Below are positions 44,240 through 55,400 of a stretch of 64,000 nucleotides of DNA, piece after piece; the first letter of the stretch is position 1, and every line of letters starts with the position of its first letter. This DNA comes from Aradus depressus (Eukaryota > Arthropoda > Insecta > Hemiptera > Aradidae): assembly GCA_963662175.1 (NCBI GenBank), contig OY759215.1, forward strand, positions 47,261,213-47,325,212. The letters run 5' to 3'. A program made the position numbers and the translations under genes. A model generated the notes under the pieces. That model worked only from the letters and a program-made list of their open reading frames with translations. It was not told where the DNA came from and ran no database searches.

Positions 44240-44575
44240 ATTTATTTAAAGTATAAAGGAAGTGATGTAACCAGTCAAAAATTCGATATTGACATTTTAC
44301 TAGAAATTCATGTTTTTCAAATCATTTTCAGCGCAATCAGTCGAAGGGAAGAGGGGATCCAGAGGAGCTCATAGAGCTTCAACTCAAAAACCCTAATAAC
44401 AGTTGTGATGAATATATTTATTATGGGGCTAAATAGTCCCTGAGCAAGAAACAATAGGTGTCATCAATAGATTTTCAGCCAAACCAATCGATAAACAAAG
44501 AGAAAACACTTGAGTGAAACAGTTGATTAATACGCGCTGAGGAGGTATATAGCCAGTGATTCACCAATGACTTAT
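44240..44575 (+). repeat. RepA copy, middle deleted
   Basis: 5' 'aagtataaaggaagtgatg' and 3' 'gaggtatatagccagtgat' with one full module between. Confidence 0.65.
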
Positions 44576-44584
44576 TTAGTAGAG

Positions 44585-44740
44585 GTTTAGGTTTTATGAC
44601 TCATACCCGGGGTTTAACTACGAGGTCATATCGCCTACTACCAGAGCGCTCTTTCGTCACTCTGGTGGAAATGAGCCCGACTCTAATATGAGAGTCCTAA
44701 ATTTTGCCTACCCTAATTTTTATTCACCTAGGGCAGGGGT
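44585..44740 (-). repeat. SINE 3'-half
   Basis: Minus strand 'gaataaaaattagggtaggc' to 'taaaacctaaacc'. It begins mid-body at 'aagacccctgcccta'. Confidence 0.85.
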
Positions 44741-44814
44741 CTTATATGTGATTAAAACATTGTGGAGACAATGTTATGCAATTTCAGCTATTCTGTGACA
44801 CAATTTATAATTTT

Positions 44815-45190
44815 AAAAAGTCGTCAGTGAATCACCGGCTATGTACTACCCCAGCACGAATTAACCGTTTAATTCGCTGTTCCCCCAAAACCAGTAAACC
44901 AGATAGACAAAAAATCAATAGTTGATTTACGTAGGAGCTTCTAAAATGTTGTATCAATACATTCATTACATCGGCAGTTATTGGTGTTTTTAACTATAGC
45001 CCCCTCTGATCCTACCTTCCTTTTTGCCGGTTTTATAAAAAAATTAATAGGTGTCGTCCTAATGGAGTTTTGAATTTACTTATAAAATTTCGTGTCCAAT
45101 ATATTCATTCTTTCTGGAGTTTCTGTGAAAACCCAACACCGAATTTCTGACCGATTCCATAACTTCCCGTATACTTCTTATAGCTGTAAT
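44815..45190 (-). repeat. RepA copy with both ends
   Basis: Left 'gtcgtcagtgaatcaccgg' and 'actaccccagcacgaatta', right 'aacttcccgtatacttctta'. The interior is reduced to two modules. Confidence 0.75.
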
Positions 45191-45404
45191 ACAAGGATTT
45201 GAAGAAAGTGCAGTTAATACACTGTTTAAGTCCATAAAGACGAGGTGAAGTGCAGTTCCAAAAGTCGTGAACACAGAACTTCCCCCTCAAGTATGTACCT
45301 CAACTCCCACACGAAGCAGTGAAAGTGAACCCAAACCACTTTCCAACACCGTCTCTAATTCAATTAGATAAAATAACAATTTATTTGTCTCTCTCACATT
45401 CTTT

Positions 45405-45935
45405 TACTTCCAGACCAATACAACGTATAGGGGAAGTTATGTAATCGGTCAGAAATTCGACCTCCACATCGCGATCTGATTCCAAAAAAGAAAATAATAT
45501 TCCTGTGTGTCTGTGACGATGAACAGGATAACTCCCGATAGAATTAATGCATCGACATGAAATTTCATATGTTTATTCAAAACCGTCTAAGGAAAACACC
45601 TATTGATTTTCAGCCAAATCATCCGAAGGGAAGAGGCGATTAGCTAATAACTGCCATAGTAATGAATGTATTGACACGAAATGTCATACGTAAATTCAAT
45701 GCCCATAAGGACGACATCTATTATTTTTCCACGGCATCAGTGGGGACCAGAGGGAGGCTCAACTAAAAAATCCCAATAATTGCCAATGTACTGATTGTAT
45801 CGACAGAAGCCATTGTGTAAGTCCAATATTGAGCTTTAGGCTAAATGGTCGATTGGCTTTGGAAGGAAAGCGAAAATTTAATTGATTATTTCGTGCTGGG
45901 GAAGTTTATTGGTCATTCATCGACGATTTCCTAAT
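45405..45935 (+). repeat. RepA copy
   Basis: 'caatacaacgtataggggaa' to 'tcgtgctggggaagtttatt'. Modules near 45.53, 45.65 and 45.77 kb. Confidence 0.75.
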
Positions 45936-46293
45936 TTATTTTTATTATTAAATTACTTTAGTAAATTCTTAATAGACTTAAGTAACTGATATACTCGTAG
46001 TTCGGTTCTCACTAAATACATTTTTGTAAAATTTTAAATTAAAAAAAAAAATTAAAGAGATCTATAATAATATATCGCCCCTATATATTATAGGGTTTGC
46101 ATTGATTTATTTCTAGAAATGATACGATGACATTTTTGGCAAAAATTAGATGAGAATAAAGACCCAACTTAGTGGTCAGGGTCTACCTGCATTTTTGAAA
46201 AATAATAATTTTTTTTCTAGAACTCTTTGTATAGAGAATTGAACTATTGGACTATCTAATACTACTTACTGATGCATTTCGTGGTTCACATTT
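45936..46293. other. Unassigned AT-rich stretch
   Basis: Nothing recognised beyond A-runs. Confidence 0.4.
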
Positions 46294-46412
46294 GAACGTT
46301 AAGGCGATGATCCCGAGCACGATGTCAGGTACACGTTAAAGAACCATCTATACGTCTCTCACTGTCGAGCTCATGTCCACTAGAGCGACAGAAGAGCGGC
46401 GTTAAAGCTGGA
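46294..46412 (+). repeat. SINE body fragment, heavily deleted
   Basis: 'gttaaggcgatgatcccgag', 'gatgtcaggtacacgttaaa' and 'gagctcatgtccactagagc' survive. The tRNA head and tail are gone. Confidence 0.6.
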
Positions 46413-47230
46413 TGAATCGCATTAATTAACATGAAATTTAGTTTGATGATTCAGAAGTTCCGGAGTAATGCTTTTTATTCGACCAAATCAGTGAAAGGAA
46501 TAAAGTGAAAACACGACATTGAATTTCAGACCGAATTTAGTCATATTCAAATCCTTCTTGGAAAATTCGTTTTAGTTCTTCATCGTTTTTAAAATTTAAT
46601 TCCAACTAATGCTCTTTTTGGTATATTGCTACATTAGTCACAAGTCATAAATATACATTATACAAAACAAAATTGAGAAAAAAATATATATATTTTGTCT
46701 TCGACCTAATCTTAAAGGTCGGTAAATTTGGGTTGGTCTGTCATTTTTAAATTACATTTTGACCTTGAATGATATTGCCAATCTTATATTCAGCTTACAA
46801 TTTTTAATGTTTGGAGGGCTAATCTTTGAGGCGGTATACTTAATTCTGCACTCAGACAAGTTGTAAAACCACAAAAGGAAGCTGCCGTGAGCAGATTGAG
46901 ATCGTGTTGATCCGAAGTTAATTGACAATAAAGTCTGTCTCTACTTTAATGACATCAAGATCAGTAGCTCTTTGGATTGTTCTGCTTAGATAGTGCGTTT
47001 CGTTTACTGGGGAGATCTTTACGAACAACCACGTTGTTTGGGGACCTTGGTGTCGCGGTAGGAGTCACATCTGCCTAACTGACTGGTTGTAAAGTAATGA
47101 ATTATTCTCTCATAGATTTTGTAGAGAGATGGAAACCTGAATTTATGAAGGTAAAATGAGTAAATAAAAACAAATAAATTGTTCAACTTTGATATTATCT
47201 AATTCCACAAAAATATATACATATAGTGTA
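46413..47230. other. Unassigned stretch
   Basis: A short RepA-like phrase ('gatgattcagaagttccgg') at 46.44 kb; otherwise nothing recognised. Confidence 0.4.
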
Positions 47231-47234
47231 TTGG

Positions 47235-47256
47235 TTTCGGCTTACGACATCGTCAG
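47235..47256 (-). other. Hammerhead-like core, single copy
   Basis: Minus strand CTGACGA, a short weak hairpin and GAAAC. The 'ccaatacac' after it and the flanking AT tract resemble the 50.6-kb foldback in style. RepE copy 2 lies about 100 bp away. Confidence 0.5.
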
Positions 47257-47335
47257 CTCATGAGTTTTAAATAAAATGAATAAACGATTAAAAAGTTAAT
47301 TATTTAAAATTTCTTGGATAGGAGAGAACGTTTTT

Positions 47336-47400
47336 TCAGTTGTGACTCAGATGGGTAACAGGAAAACATATCAGTCCCCATCCATTAAAATTTTTATGTT
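47336..47400 (+). repeat. RepE short repeat, copy 2
   Basis: 'gttgtgactcagatgggtaa', 'caggaaaacatatcagtccc' and 'ccattaaaa'. Best match to the 5.2-kb copy. Confidence 0.6.
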
Positions 47401-47599
47401 TTAAGGAATGTTTTATCAAGCATTTTAAGCCGGTTACATCTTTATTTTACAACCTATGAAATAATCACTTCTTCAAAACATCAGCCATCCATTAAATATT
47501 TAAAAATTTAATATTTCAGGAATGAGGACATACATTTCTCCTATATCCCACCTGTGCAAACACACTTATCCCCTCTCTTGAGAAGAGGCAACTCTCTGC

Positions 47600-47885
47600 T
47601 CTTGAAATGAAAGTTCTTTAGCGAGACTAGTGAATCGGTATGACCTCGACATAAAAAATCAAACATGAAACGCTAAGGATAGGGGGATGAGTGGCGCATG
47701 CGTACAAGTCAACTACGAATTTAGGTCGGTGTCATCAGCTGTTGCATGCTACGTGTTTGTATATGGTTTATGCGTTAAGATAATCCGTTTGATTAATAAT
47801 TTAATACGTTTAGTTTTATTCTGAGTTAGCGTTAGATAGTTAAAAATGACATAAACTTCTACGAATGTGTTCGATAATTTTTCCT
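47600..47885 (+). repeat. RepF: TE-like leader, copy 2
   Basis: Carries an extra 'gttgcatgctacgtgtttg' stretch missing from the 23.8-kb copy. It is otherwise highly similar, including the 'gcgcatgcg' (NRF-1-like) motif and 'gttagatagttaaaaatgac'. Confidence 0.6.
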
Positions 47886-48805
47886 TTACAATCTGATGTC
47901 TATAATATCTATCTGTTTTGTTTATTCCTGAATATTCTTTGTCTACCCTTCAGAAAATAAAGGTTATCAAGTTTTCCCAAGTATTTTTATTTCTGCCGAC
48001 CACCCGTATATTTTGCTTATGGAGATAGCATGTTACTAAAAACTAGCTGATCCAACGTAAATCATAATAAGAACAAATAATAAAAATAAAATTAGCTTCT
48101 TGGTTTCGGAGCTTTTGTTGCAAGGCGTCCTGGAGACCTCCCACGGAATTATATTTAAATTCTCAGCTAATTATACACTTTTCATACAAACATGGAATTA
48201 ATTTCTTTATTTTTTCTCTCTTTTATTACAACCTTTGCATCTATACGGTGGAGGTTAATTAATCGCTGCTCAGATATTCAATTTTAAATTTATCTCCGGA
48301 GCATAGCGTATAGTACAGTATGTCCATTGGATCTTGGAAACTGCAGTACTTGTAATTCCGAAAGGAATACGCTTTTTACACCTAATTCTTAATGATTTTT
48401 GAGTTGGGAAGGTATATCCGTGGTTATTTGCCTAAAACGTTTGATTGCAGGATCACCTCTGAACATGAACACTCACAGGCATTTTCCCGAAGGGGATTTG
48501 CCAGGAAGGGGAGAATAGAACTGTTACTGACAGAAAGTTAATGGATTCTGTTTTTGGAAAAATCAATATTAAATATTTTATTTAACATTTTTAACAACAG
48601 AGGCATCACATGAGCATGTGAAATTGTCTTAAATCGGGTGTTAAAATTTGTTTGAATTACAAAATTATGAAAACTACCGGAAGCAAAAATTCCTCCGTGC
48701 GCCCATGCCTCTTGTAGACGGGGGGGTACAAATACACTCCTCCTTTTTTATACATTAAATCAAGAATTTGCATTTGACAAGATTTCTTCCCCAATTCCAT
48801 ATTCT
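47886..48805. other. Unassigned stretch
   Basis: No repeat match. A G-run at 48.72 kb precedes the Jockey-like fragment. Confidence 0.4.
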
Positions 48806-48811
48806 CTTTGA

Positions 48812-49000
48812 TTGTGGTATGCTTTGATCAAGCGTATCCAGTATTTCCATTCCAAAGTCTTGAGAACAATAATTGTCGATGCACTCTTCTATGTTTCCAA
48901 CCTTACCCTCCATAATGACTTAAAAATTTATATTTTTAATGACCTCATCAAGTCCCGCTTCTCCAAATTCCACATCAGGGTTATTTTATTATTTTTGAAC
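48812..49000 (+). pseudogene. Jockey-like LINE ORF2 C-terminal fragment
   Basis: The frame reads W-Y-A-L-I-K-R-I-Q-Y-F-H-S-K-V-L-R, then VDALFYVSNLTLHNDLKI and a tail with FSKFHIRV. This is the conserved end of Jockey-clade ORF2 proteins (iQ.fQ.K.LR.i..APWYV.N..lh.DL.i......I...s..y..R). The usual A-P-W is A-L-F here. The RT and endonuclease are missing and an A-run follows at 49.01 kb. The first 60 residues of the 105-codon frame are LINE; the rest reads into the SINE. Confidence 0.8.
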
Positions 49001-49050
49001 AATGAGAAAAAAAAAAACTTCGTTTTTGAAGTTGTATCTATTACTTTCAA

Positions 49051-49342
49051 GGTAAACCCTTGCTTGCTAAGCTCAAGAGCGAGGGTGCGAAACCCGGGCG
49101 AGGCTCAGTTTGATTTATCTGGGAGGTAAAATAAACTTAAGTATGCCGTCCTTCGGATGGAACGTTAAACGATGGTCCCAAACCTGGATGATGATGGTAC
49201 TCCTTAAAGACCCCTACCCAAGTTGAATAAAAAATTGAGAGTAGGCAAAATCTAGGACTCCCATAGTAGAGTCGGGCTCATGTCCACCAGAATGACGAAA
49301 AAGCGCTCTGGCGATATGACCTCGTAGTTAAAACCCTGGAAT
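49051..49342 (+). repeat. SINE, lacking A-box end
   Basis: Starts 'cccttgcttgctaagctc', B box region 'ggtgcgaaacccggg', body nearly complete, ends 'aaaaccctggaatg' with no AACCT tail. It directly follows the Jockey fragment. Confidence 0.85.
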
Positions 49343-49611
49343 GATATATATATAAAAGATACTAGATAATATGTATATTACTATATGTATATTACTATAT
49401 GTATATATTCCTATATATATATATTTACTAAAACATTAAAATTGTACGTACCGGAATACTCCATCTCAATGTATAAATCAAAATAAATATTAATGCCGAA
49501 GGAGGAGTTTGAACAGCTAACAAAAAAAACGACAAAACTCTTCATCGATTTATTGATCTCTTAGAAATAGAAGTCTACAGTTGTGACAATATTGTGACTC
49601 TATTTATACTT

Positions 49612-49935
49612 TCTTATACACCTAGGAAGTATTGTAATCGTGCAAAAATCCGAGTTCCAGGTTTCAACTGATTTTCTCGTTTCAAGGTCTCCTGAATACG
49701 TTTTGACCATTTTCACGATGATGTCTGTCTGTGTGTATGTGACTGGAAAGTTGTAAGCTCTTTACCGCAAAAACGATTATAGCTTAAAATTAACGATTAA
49801 CTTAAAATTTCTATCTTAGATCTGATTAGATTTTGGGCGAAATCAAACGAAAATTGAGACCACTATGCCCAAAGGACATAAGTACATTCTACAAGAAAAC
49901 GCTTATGTTTATGATCTAATCAACTAGATACTATA
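49612..49935 (+). repeat. RepB 5'-half copy
   Basis: 'ctttcttatacacctaggaa' through 'attgtaatcgtgcaaaaat' to 'ttatgatctaatcaa', then a short (TA)n. Confidence 0.75.
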
Positions 49936-50539
49936 TATATATATATAAACATTGTGCAAAAAGTTTGAAAATTTGAATAAATATCTATCCGTAAACGTTT
50001 GAAGCTTAAGTAATTTAAATTAATCTTTCATTTAAACAATCGGTCGGTTTGTATAAAATAATACATATAAATGAGTAATTTGTCTTTGTGGAGACTCTAT
50101 AAGGGTCGTAGACCCGCTCTAGGCAGCTCATCCTATTTAAATATTTATAGGGAGGGGGGCATTGAAAAGAGATACAAACTAGAAGAAGACCCCCTACGTC
50201 AGCCTGTTGAGGACCCAACGTCAGCCATTTTAAGAAAGAGCGCCATTGTCTTCAGCTAAGGTTTTCCAACTACAGTCCAAGTTGGTTTTTCTTTTTTACT
50301 TCTGTTTTAAACTACACTCCTTAGAGAATTATCATAACTTTCAATAGATAAACCTGAATAAGGCATTAGGGAAAAATTGCATTCCCTTACTTGGAGTATT
50401 TATTTTATCAGGAGGATTGGAAAACACCATGGGGGTATTTATTTTGCGTTGGTAGCATTGAGCATGGTCTTTTGTAATCAGGAAGAAGATATAAAGTTGG
50501 CTAAACTGACTCCACTTGTGTAAAGAACCAAGAAGTTAT
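49936..50539. other. Unassigned stretch
   Basis: Two short overlapping frames on opposite strands (50.02-50.26 kb) have no recognisable content. Confidence 0.4.
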
Positions 50540-50755
50540 TAAATAAATAAAACAAACTTATTTTTGAAATATTGTCTATTCCACTAAAGATATATATACA
50601 TATATAACTACCGGTTTCGGCTTTATACCATCGTCAGGTCTAGTTATGAACTAAGACCTGACGATGGTATAAAGCCGAAACCGGTAGTTATATATGTATA
50701 TATATCTTTAGTGGAATAGACAATATTACAAAAATAAGTTTGTTTTATTTATTTA
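50540..50755. mobile_element. 108-bp-arm foldback with hammerhead-like cores
   Basis: Arms 50540 to about 50647 and about 50648 to 50755 pair almost perfectly (one mismatch and one indel seen) with practically no loop. The cores are CTGACGA, hairpin with GG/CC, GAAAC on the minus strand at 50615-50637 and the plus strand at 50658-50680. The outer arms end in 'aaataaataaaac', like the A-rich end of a retroelement. Confidence 0.9.
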
Positions 50756-51284
50756 TTACAAGTTTCCACAATATGTCCGCGTTCCTCAACTTAGAAGTCA
50801 AGAAGTTATTTTTACATTGTTTACTTGTTTTTGTTTAAATGAAAGTATACAACTTATTAAACGTTAACAAATGATGTGTAATATATCGATATATTCACCT
50901 TACATTCATCGATCACTTGGTTCATTAGCTCCGTTACTTCTTTTAGCTTTCTCCACTTCCATTCTTCGCCATATTTTGGCTATTTTCATTTCCACTTCTG
51001 CAATAACCTTTATCGTTTCTGAATCCTGTTCCTTGTTGAATTTTCCACAACTTCCTTTTCTCACGATTCTTCGTCCCCTTTCTTTCATCCTTAGGTCCTT
51101 TTTCCAGCTGTTTCTTTCTTTCGTTTGGTTTCAACACCAGAATATAGGGCACCGCGCACCTCGTAGGGCTACCCCAGGGGAGCTCGTGAAGTAGCTACCC
51201 CAAGTTCCTGACATGACAATAATTAGTAGACCCGATAAGTCAAACAAGGCTGACAACGGACTATTCAATTCACCTTATTACTCT
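50756..51284. other. Unassigned stretch
   Basis: Frames on both strands at 50.87-51.19 kb mirror each other. The + frame is Ser/Leu/Phe-rich and looks like hydrophobic chance coding. No gene is called. Confidence 0.4.
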
Positions 51285-52016
51285 TTTTACTTTCTTATAC
51301 TTATGGTATAACGAAGTATTGTAATCGTCCGAAAATCCGAGATCGAGGTTTCAAATGATTTTCACGTTTCAATGTCCCTTGAGTACGTTTTGACCATTTT
51401 CGCGAAGTCTCTGCGTATGTCTATGTGTGAGTGTGTATGTGTTTGAAAAGTTGTAAGCTCCCTACCGCAAAAACGATGACATTTGGAATGAAGGGGTCAC
51501 ATGTTCTAACTTAGGTCTGATTATATTTTGGTCGAAATCAAACGAAAATTGAGACCACTTTCCCCTGGCACCTAACTATATTTTACAAGATACAGCTTGT
51601 GTTTATGATCTAATCAAAAATCTTTTCAAGTAATTGTTGTAGAGAATAATAAAATACGTAATTTTTACGAAATAACTTTTTCACGGGTCGTCCGGGTTTC
51701 GAGATATGCCGAAAACCATCTTGAAATGTATGTTTTGAAACATATTTTTAGTCGTTTCTTTCCAAAAACGGTTAATCCCATCGAAAAATTAATTCTAACC
51801 AGAAATGTTCCTTATAAAATTACCAATCTCTAATAAGTCCAGATTTGAGATAGGATCAATAAGACAAAATTTATAGACCCCCCAAGAATGTAAACTAAAT
51901 GTATATAAAGAATATATCTAAGTAATTTTTCAATCGTAACTCGTAGCGACGAACTTTAAAATATGGTTATGTATTGGTAATTTTTTTAAAAATTATAAAA
52001 ACTAAGAAAAATTACA

Positions 52017-52048
52017 GGACTTTCTTATACCAACAACGCTTACAGATC
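52017..52048. repeat. 32-bp flanking duplication, left
   Basis: Identical to 52395-52426. It flanks the SINE at 52049 and is about twice the usual SINE TSD length. Confidence 0.9.
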
Positions 52049-52394
52049 GGTTGTTCAGTATTAGTTAGTTATTATGATTCATGCCCGGGCTTTAACTACG
52101 AGGTCATATCGCCTTCTACCAAAGCTCTTTTTCGTCACTTTGGTGGACATGAGCCCGACTCTACTGTGGGAGTTCGAAATTTTGTCTACCCTAAATTTTT
52201 TTTCACCTAGGGCAGAGGTCTTTACCGAGTACTTGACATCGTACAGGCTCGGGACCATCGCTTAACGTCCCATCCGAAGGACGGCATGCTTAAGTTTATT
52301 TTACCTCCCAGATAAAATAAACTAAGGGCCTCGGCCGGGTTTCGAACCCACGACCTTGAGCTCAGAAGGCAAACACGCATACCACTGAGCTACC
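52049..52394 (-). mobile_element. SINE nested in RepB, long duplication
   Basis: Minus strand begins inside the A box ('gtagctcagtggtatgcg'), so the first few bases are lost. B box GGTTCGAAACC is intact. The tail is 'ataactaactaatac' rather than AACCT repeats, placing it in the second tail class. Confidence 0.95.
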
Positions 52395-52884
52395 GGACTT
52401 TCTTATACCAACAACGCTTACAGATCACTCTGTCTCCCCCTTTCCTCCTCAAAATCATTCCATTCTGTCTCATTGTACAGCGTTATGAAATAATTTTGAG
52501 AAGGGGGAGAGTGATCTGTAAGATTGGTTGGTATAAGAATGTCCTGTAATGGCCACATCACATATTTTTTTCTCAATTCTTCTGTTTTTTGTTATTTCTT
52601 TTGATTGTGATTATTGAACTAGTGGCGCACACTTGTTCGGTTGCACTATTACTCCATTCCCAAGTGTTTACAACACATCTTCTGTTGATCTGCACACTAA
52701 CTAGTTTGTAGTATTTCATCAAATTAAAATGTGAAAGTTTGCATGAAACATCTTGGGAAACTTTAGTAACTTCGGCTCTCAAAGAACCAATTAGCAACAA
52801 TATCAATCCCTAGGCTCATCCTTTAATTCTTCGAGTATTCTGACCATATCTTGTTGTGTTCTGACGTCATGAATACCATTTTTT

Positions 52885-53030
52885 TTTTAGACGACGTTAT
52901 TACCAAAAATGATTCTTATTATTCTCCCAACTGTCAGTATAGTAACCGTCGAGGGAGGGATCGTAATCTGTAAGAAAAATGGTTGGTATAAGAAAGTGTT
53001 GTTATGGCCACATCACATGTTAACTTACTG
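52885..53030 (+). repeat. RepB 3'-end fragment
   Basis: 'ttttttagacgacgttatta' and 'ggttggtataagaaagtgtt', then 'atggccacatcacatg'. Confidence 0.65.
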
Positions 53031-53185
53031 TTAACCCTCACCCATCGATGTACAACATTTCTCCAAAACCCCTCGTTTTCCACGTTTCCACCACGCGCCT
53101 ATCATGCACGGACAGACAGGAAAAGTAGGTATTGAAATTCCCTTAGATACCATATTATTCCCAAATGGACCAATTAGCGAGTTGG

Positions 53186-53436
53186 ATAGTTAGTTATTGT
53201 GACTCATGCCTGGACTTTAACTACGAGGTCATATCGCTTACTACCATTACGCTCATTCATCGCTCTGGCGGACATGAGCCCGACTTTACAGTGGAAGTTC
53301 TGAAATTTGCATACTCTAAATTAGATAGGAATCCAAAGGACGGCGTACTCAAGTTTTCTTCACTTCTCAGATAAAAAACCTAAGGTCCTCGGCTGCGTTT
53401 AAGTGGTAGAAGACAAGCACATACTCATAAGGAGCG
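53186..53436 (-). repeat. SINE, diverged
   Basis: Minus strand head 'atgtgcttgtcttctaccac' is damaged and about 90 bp of the body is deleted near 53.32 kb. The tail is 'cacaataactaactatcc'. Confidence 0.8.
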
Positions 53437-53676
53437 TTACCAAAGACCTGCTCCGGTGACATAGCGGTGTCTGCAACTAGGTCAAAGGGGCACTGGTGTC
53501 CCCCTCTCCACTATCCTACCATGAAAAACATGTCTGGTAAGATTCTTGCCCTAATCCGCACCACTCCTAGAAGCTTCCTCAAGATGGATACCCTGTCTTT
53601 TTTTTATTTCTTTTTCATTGTTCCAGCTCCTGGGGAGAAATCCAGTTCGTTGATTTCTTCCTTCGATTGTTTTTTT

Positions 53677-54298
53677 GTCATCGCTCATCTGACAATGGGT
53701 ACCTCTCCATTCCTTCTTCTTCTGGATGCCCCTTACTTCCACATTTGTCATCATCCCTTCTTCCTTATTCCTAATTTGAGGTCTTATCCCTTACTTCCAC
53801 ATTACTCATCATCCCTCCTTCCCTATTCCTAGTTTGAGGTCCTGTCATCGCTCATCTGACACTGGGTACCTCTCCATTCCTTCTTCTTCTGGGTGTCCCT
53901 TACTTCCACATTACTCATCATCCCTCCTTCCCTATTCCTAGTTTGAGGTCCTGTCATCGCTCATCTGACACTGGGTACCTCTCCATTCCTTCTTCTTCTG
54001 GGTGTCCCTTACTTCCACATTTGTCATCATCCCTCCTTCCCTATCCCTAGTTTGTGGTCTTATCCCTTACTTCCACATTACTCATCATCCCCTCCTTCCC
54101 TATCCCTAGTTTGAGGTCTTATCCCTTACTTCCACATTACTCATCATCCCCTCCTTCCCTATTCCTAGTTTGAGATCTTATCCCTTACTTCCACATTACT
54201 CATCATCCCTCTTTCCCTATCCCTAATTTGAGGTATTATCCCTTACTTCCACATTACACATCATCCCTCCTTCCCTATTCCTAGTTTGAGGCCCTGTC
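53677..54298. repeat. Minisatellite with mixed 109-bp and about 58-bp periods
   Basis: 'cttacttccacattactcat' recurs at roughly 53.73, 53.79, 53.90, 54.01, 54.07, 54.12, 54.18 and 54.24 kb. Some units are 58-59 bp. Others are 109 bp because they also contain 'gtcatcgctcatctgacact' and its following block. Strong pyrimidine bias on the + strand. The 121-codon + frame (53467-53832) partly inside it is not a gene. Confidence 0.95.
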
Positions 54299-55224
54299 TG
54301 GTTTTTTTCTCTATAATCCTCGCTAGTTTGTCAACGGTTGTTTCTCTGTTTAATGACTGTCAATTGTCCCTATGATTGGCTACACCTCTGTAAACTCTCT
54401 CTGTAGGTCTTCCCTGACATCTGCAGGACTGACAGTTACTTGTTTTATAGTGTAATTTGACGCTTTCCCAAAATCAATATCTTACATGACAGCTATCCAA
54501 CTTGAAATTGTTTCAACAGAAATTTATATCTATCTACTGGTCACAGAGGGGAAAAAAATACATTGTATCATTAGCTCTGACAGTAAAGTGATGAGAGACT
54601 GGACAACAAGGTTTTTTTTGTCTTGAGTTGATATTTATATTTTTCGTAAGCTATATGGCATTAAGTTCCAATAATATTAGCCTCTTCTTATCGTTGTTAA
54701 AAACTGTTTCCAGTAAATTTTTAAGTTGATCTTCAGCTTTGAATATTTTCATTTATTAATCAGTATGGATTCTCCTATTCTTCTTATAGCTGAGGGAAAT
54801 GAAAAAATAAATGCCTTGGGAACCAGCAGTGTTTCTCCTAAGAGGTATCAAACCAAGTAAATGTAGGTTTTTTTTTCTGCGAAAATTGTCTCTTTTTCGT
54901 GACTAGTCCTGGTAAAACGAAGCGAAGGTAAAACACTAAAGCGAAGACACATTTGAAAATCGATTAGACTCTTGTGTCACATTGCCGGCTTCAAACAGTC
55001 CTCTGTATGCGTGGGAAATGTGCCTGAACCAATCCATTAGATCTTGTTATTCTGTGAAGAGATTGCGGAATATCCTTACGAAGATACACTATACACTTGC
55101 CATTTGAAAGCAAATACAATTTGACTAACTTTTTCTTTCTTCAATTTTCATGTCCCGACTTAAGTCTTGTATGGGCATGAGAGAGCACACTTTTTTTTCA
55201 AAATTGGTAATTTTTTTTTTTTTT
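54299..55224. other. Unassigned stretch
   Basis: A T-rich run at 55.21 kb leads into RepC. Otherwise nothing recognised. Confidence 0.4.
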
Positions 55225-55400
55225 TTTATTTATTTATATATTTACAACGGCATAATAACATTTGCCATTAGCAATTGTGATAAATAGAGCAGTGTCAGGT
55301 GCGTGGCTGTACTGCTGAGGTACGTGACCGAAGAGGAGTCCAGGCTAGTCCTGGAGCAGGTCCCTCTGCCATATCCGCTTGAGGCGTCGTGGTGGATTTT
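55225..55400 (+). repeat. RepC dispersed repeat, copy 2
   Basis: Follows a T19-like run. Carries 'gtgcgtggctgtactgctga', 'gtgaccgaagaggagtccag' and 'gcaggtccctctgccat'. Confidence 0.7.

Larger units (their letters stand above)
51285..52570 (+). repeat. RepB most complete copy, with nested SINE
   Basis: Starts 'actttcttatac' at 51289. In order: 'aatccgagatcgaggtttc', 'cctaccgcaaaaacgat', 'aagatacagcttgtgttta', 'ttgtagagaataataaaat', 'ggtcgtccgggtttcgagat', 'gatttgagataggatcaata'. It ends in an inverted pair: 'ttacaggactttcttatacc' near 52.02 kb and 'ggtataagaatgtcctgtaa' near 52.54 kb. So RepB carries both terminal ACTTTCTTATAC-type repeats and an inner foldback. No coding frame. Confidence 0.85.

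Noticed and set aside
53467..53832. 121-codon + frame, the longest + frame away from SINE or LINE sequence
   Set aside because: Ser/Leu/Pro/Phe-rich translation of pyrimidine-rich DNA running into the minisatellite.
53677..54298. CRISPR array
   Set aside because: Units are contiguous tandem repeats with no unique spacers, and the genome context is eukaryotic.
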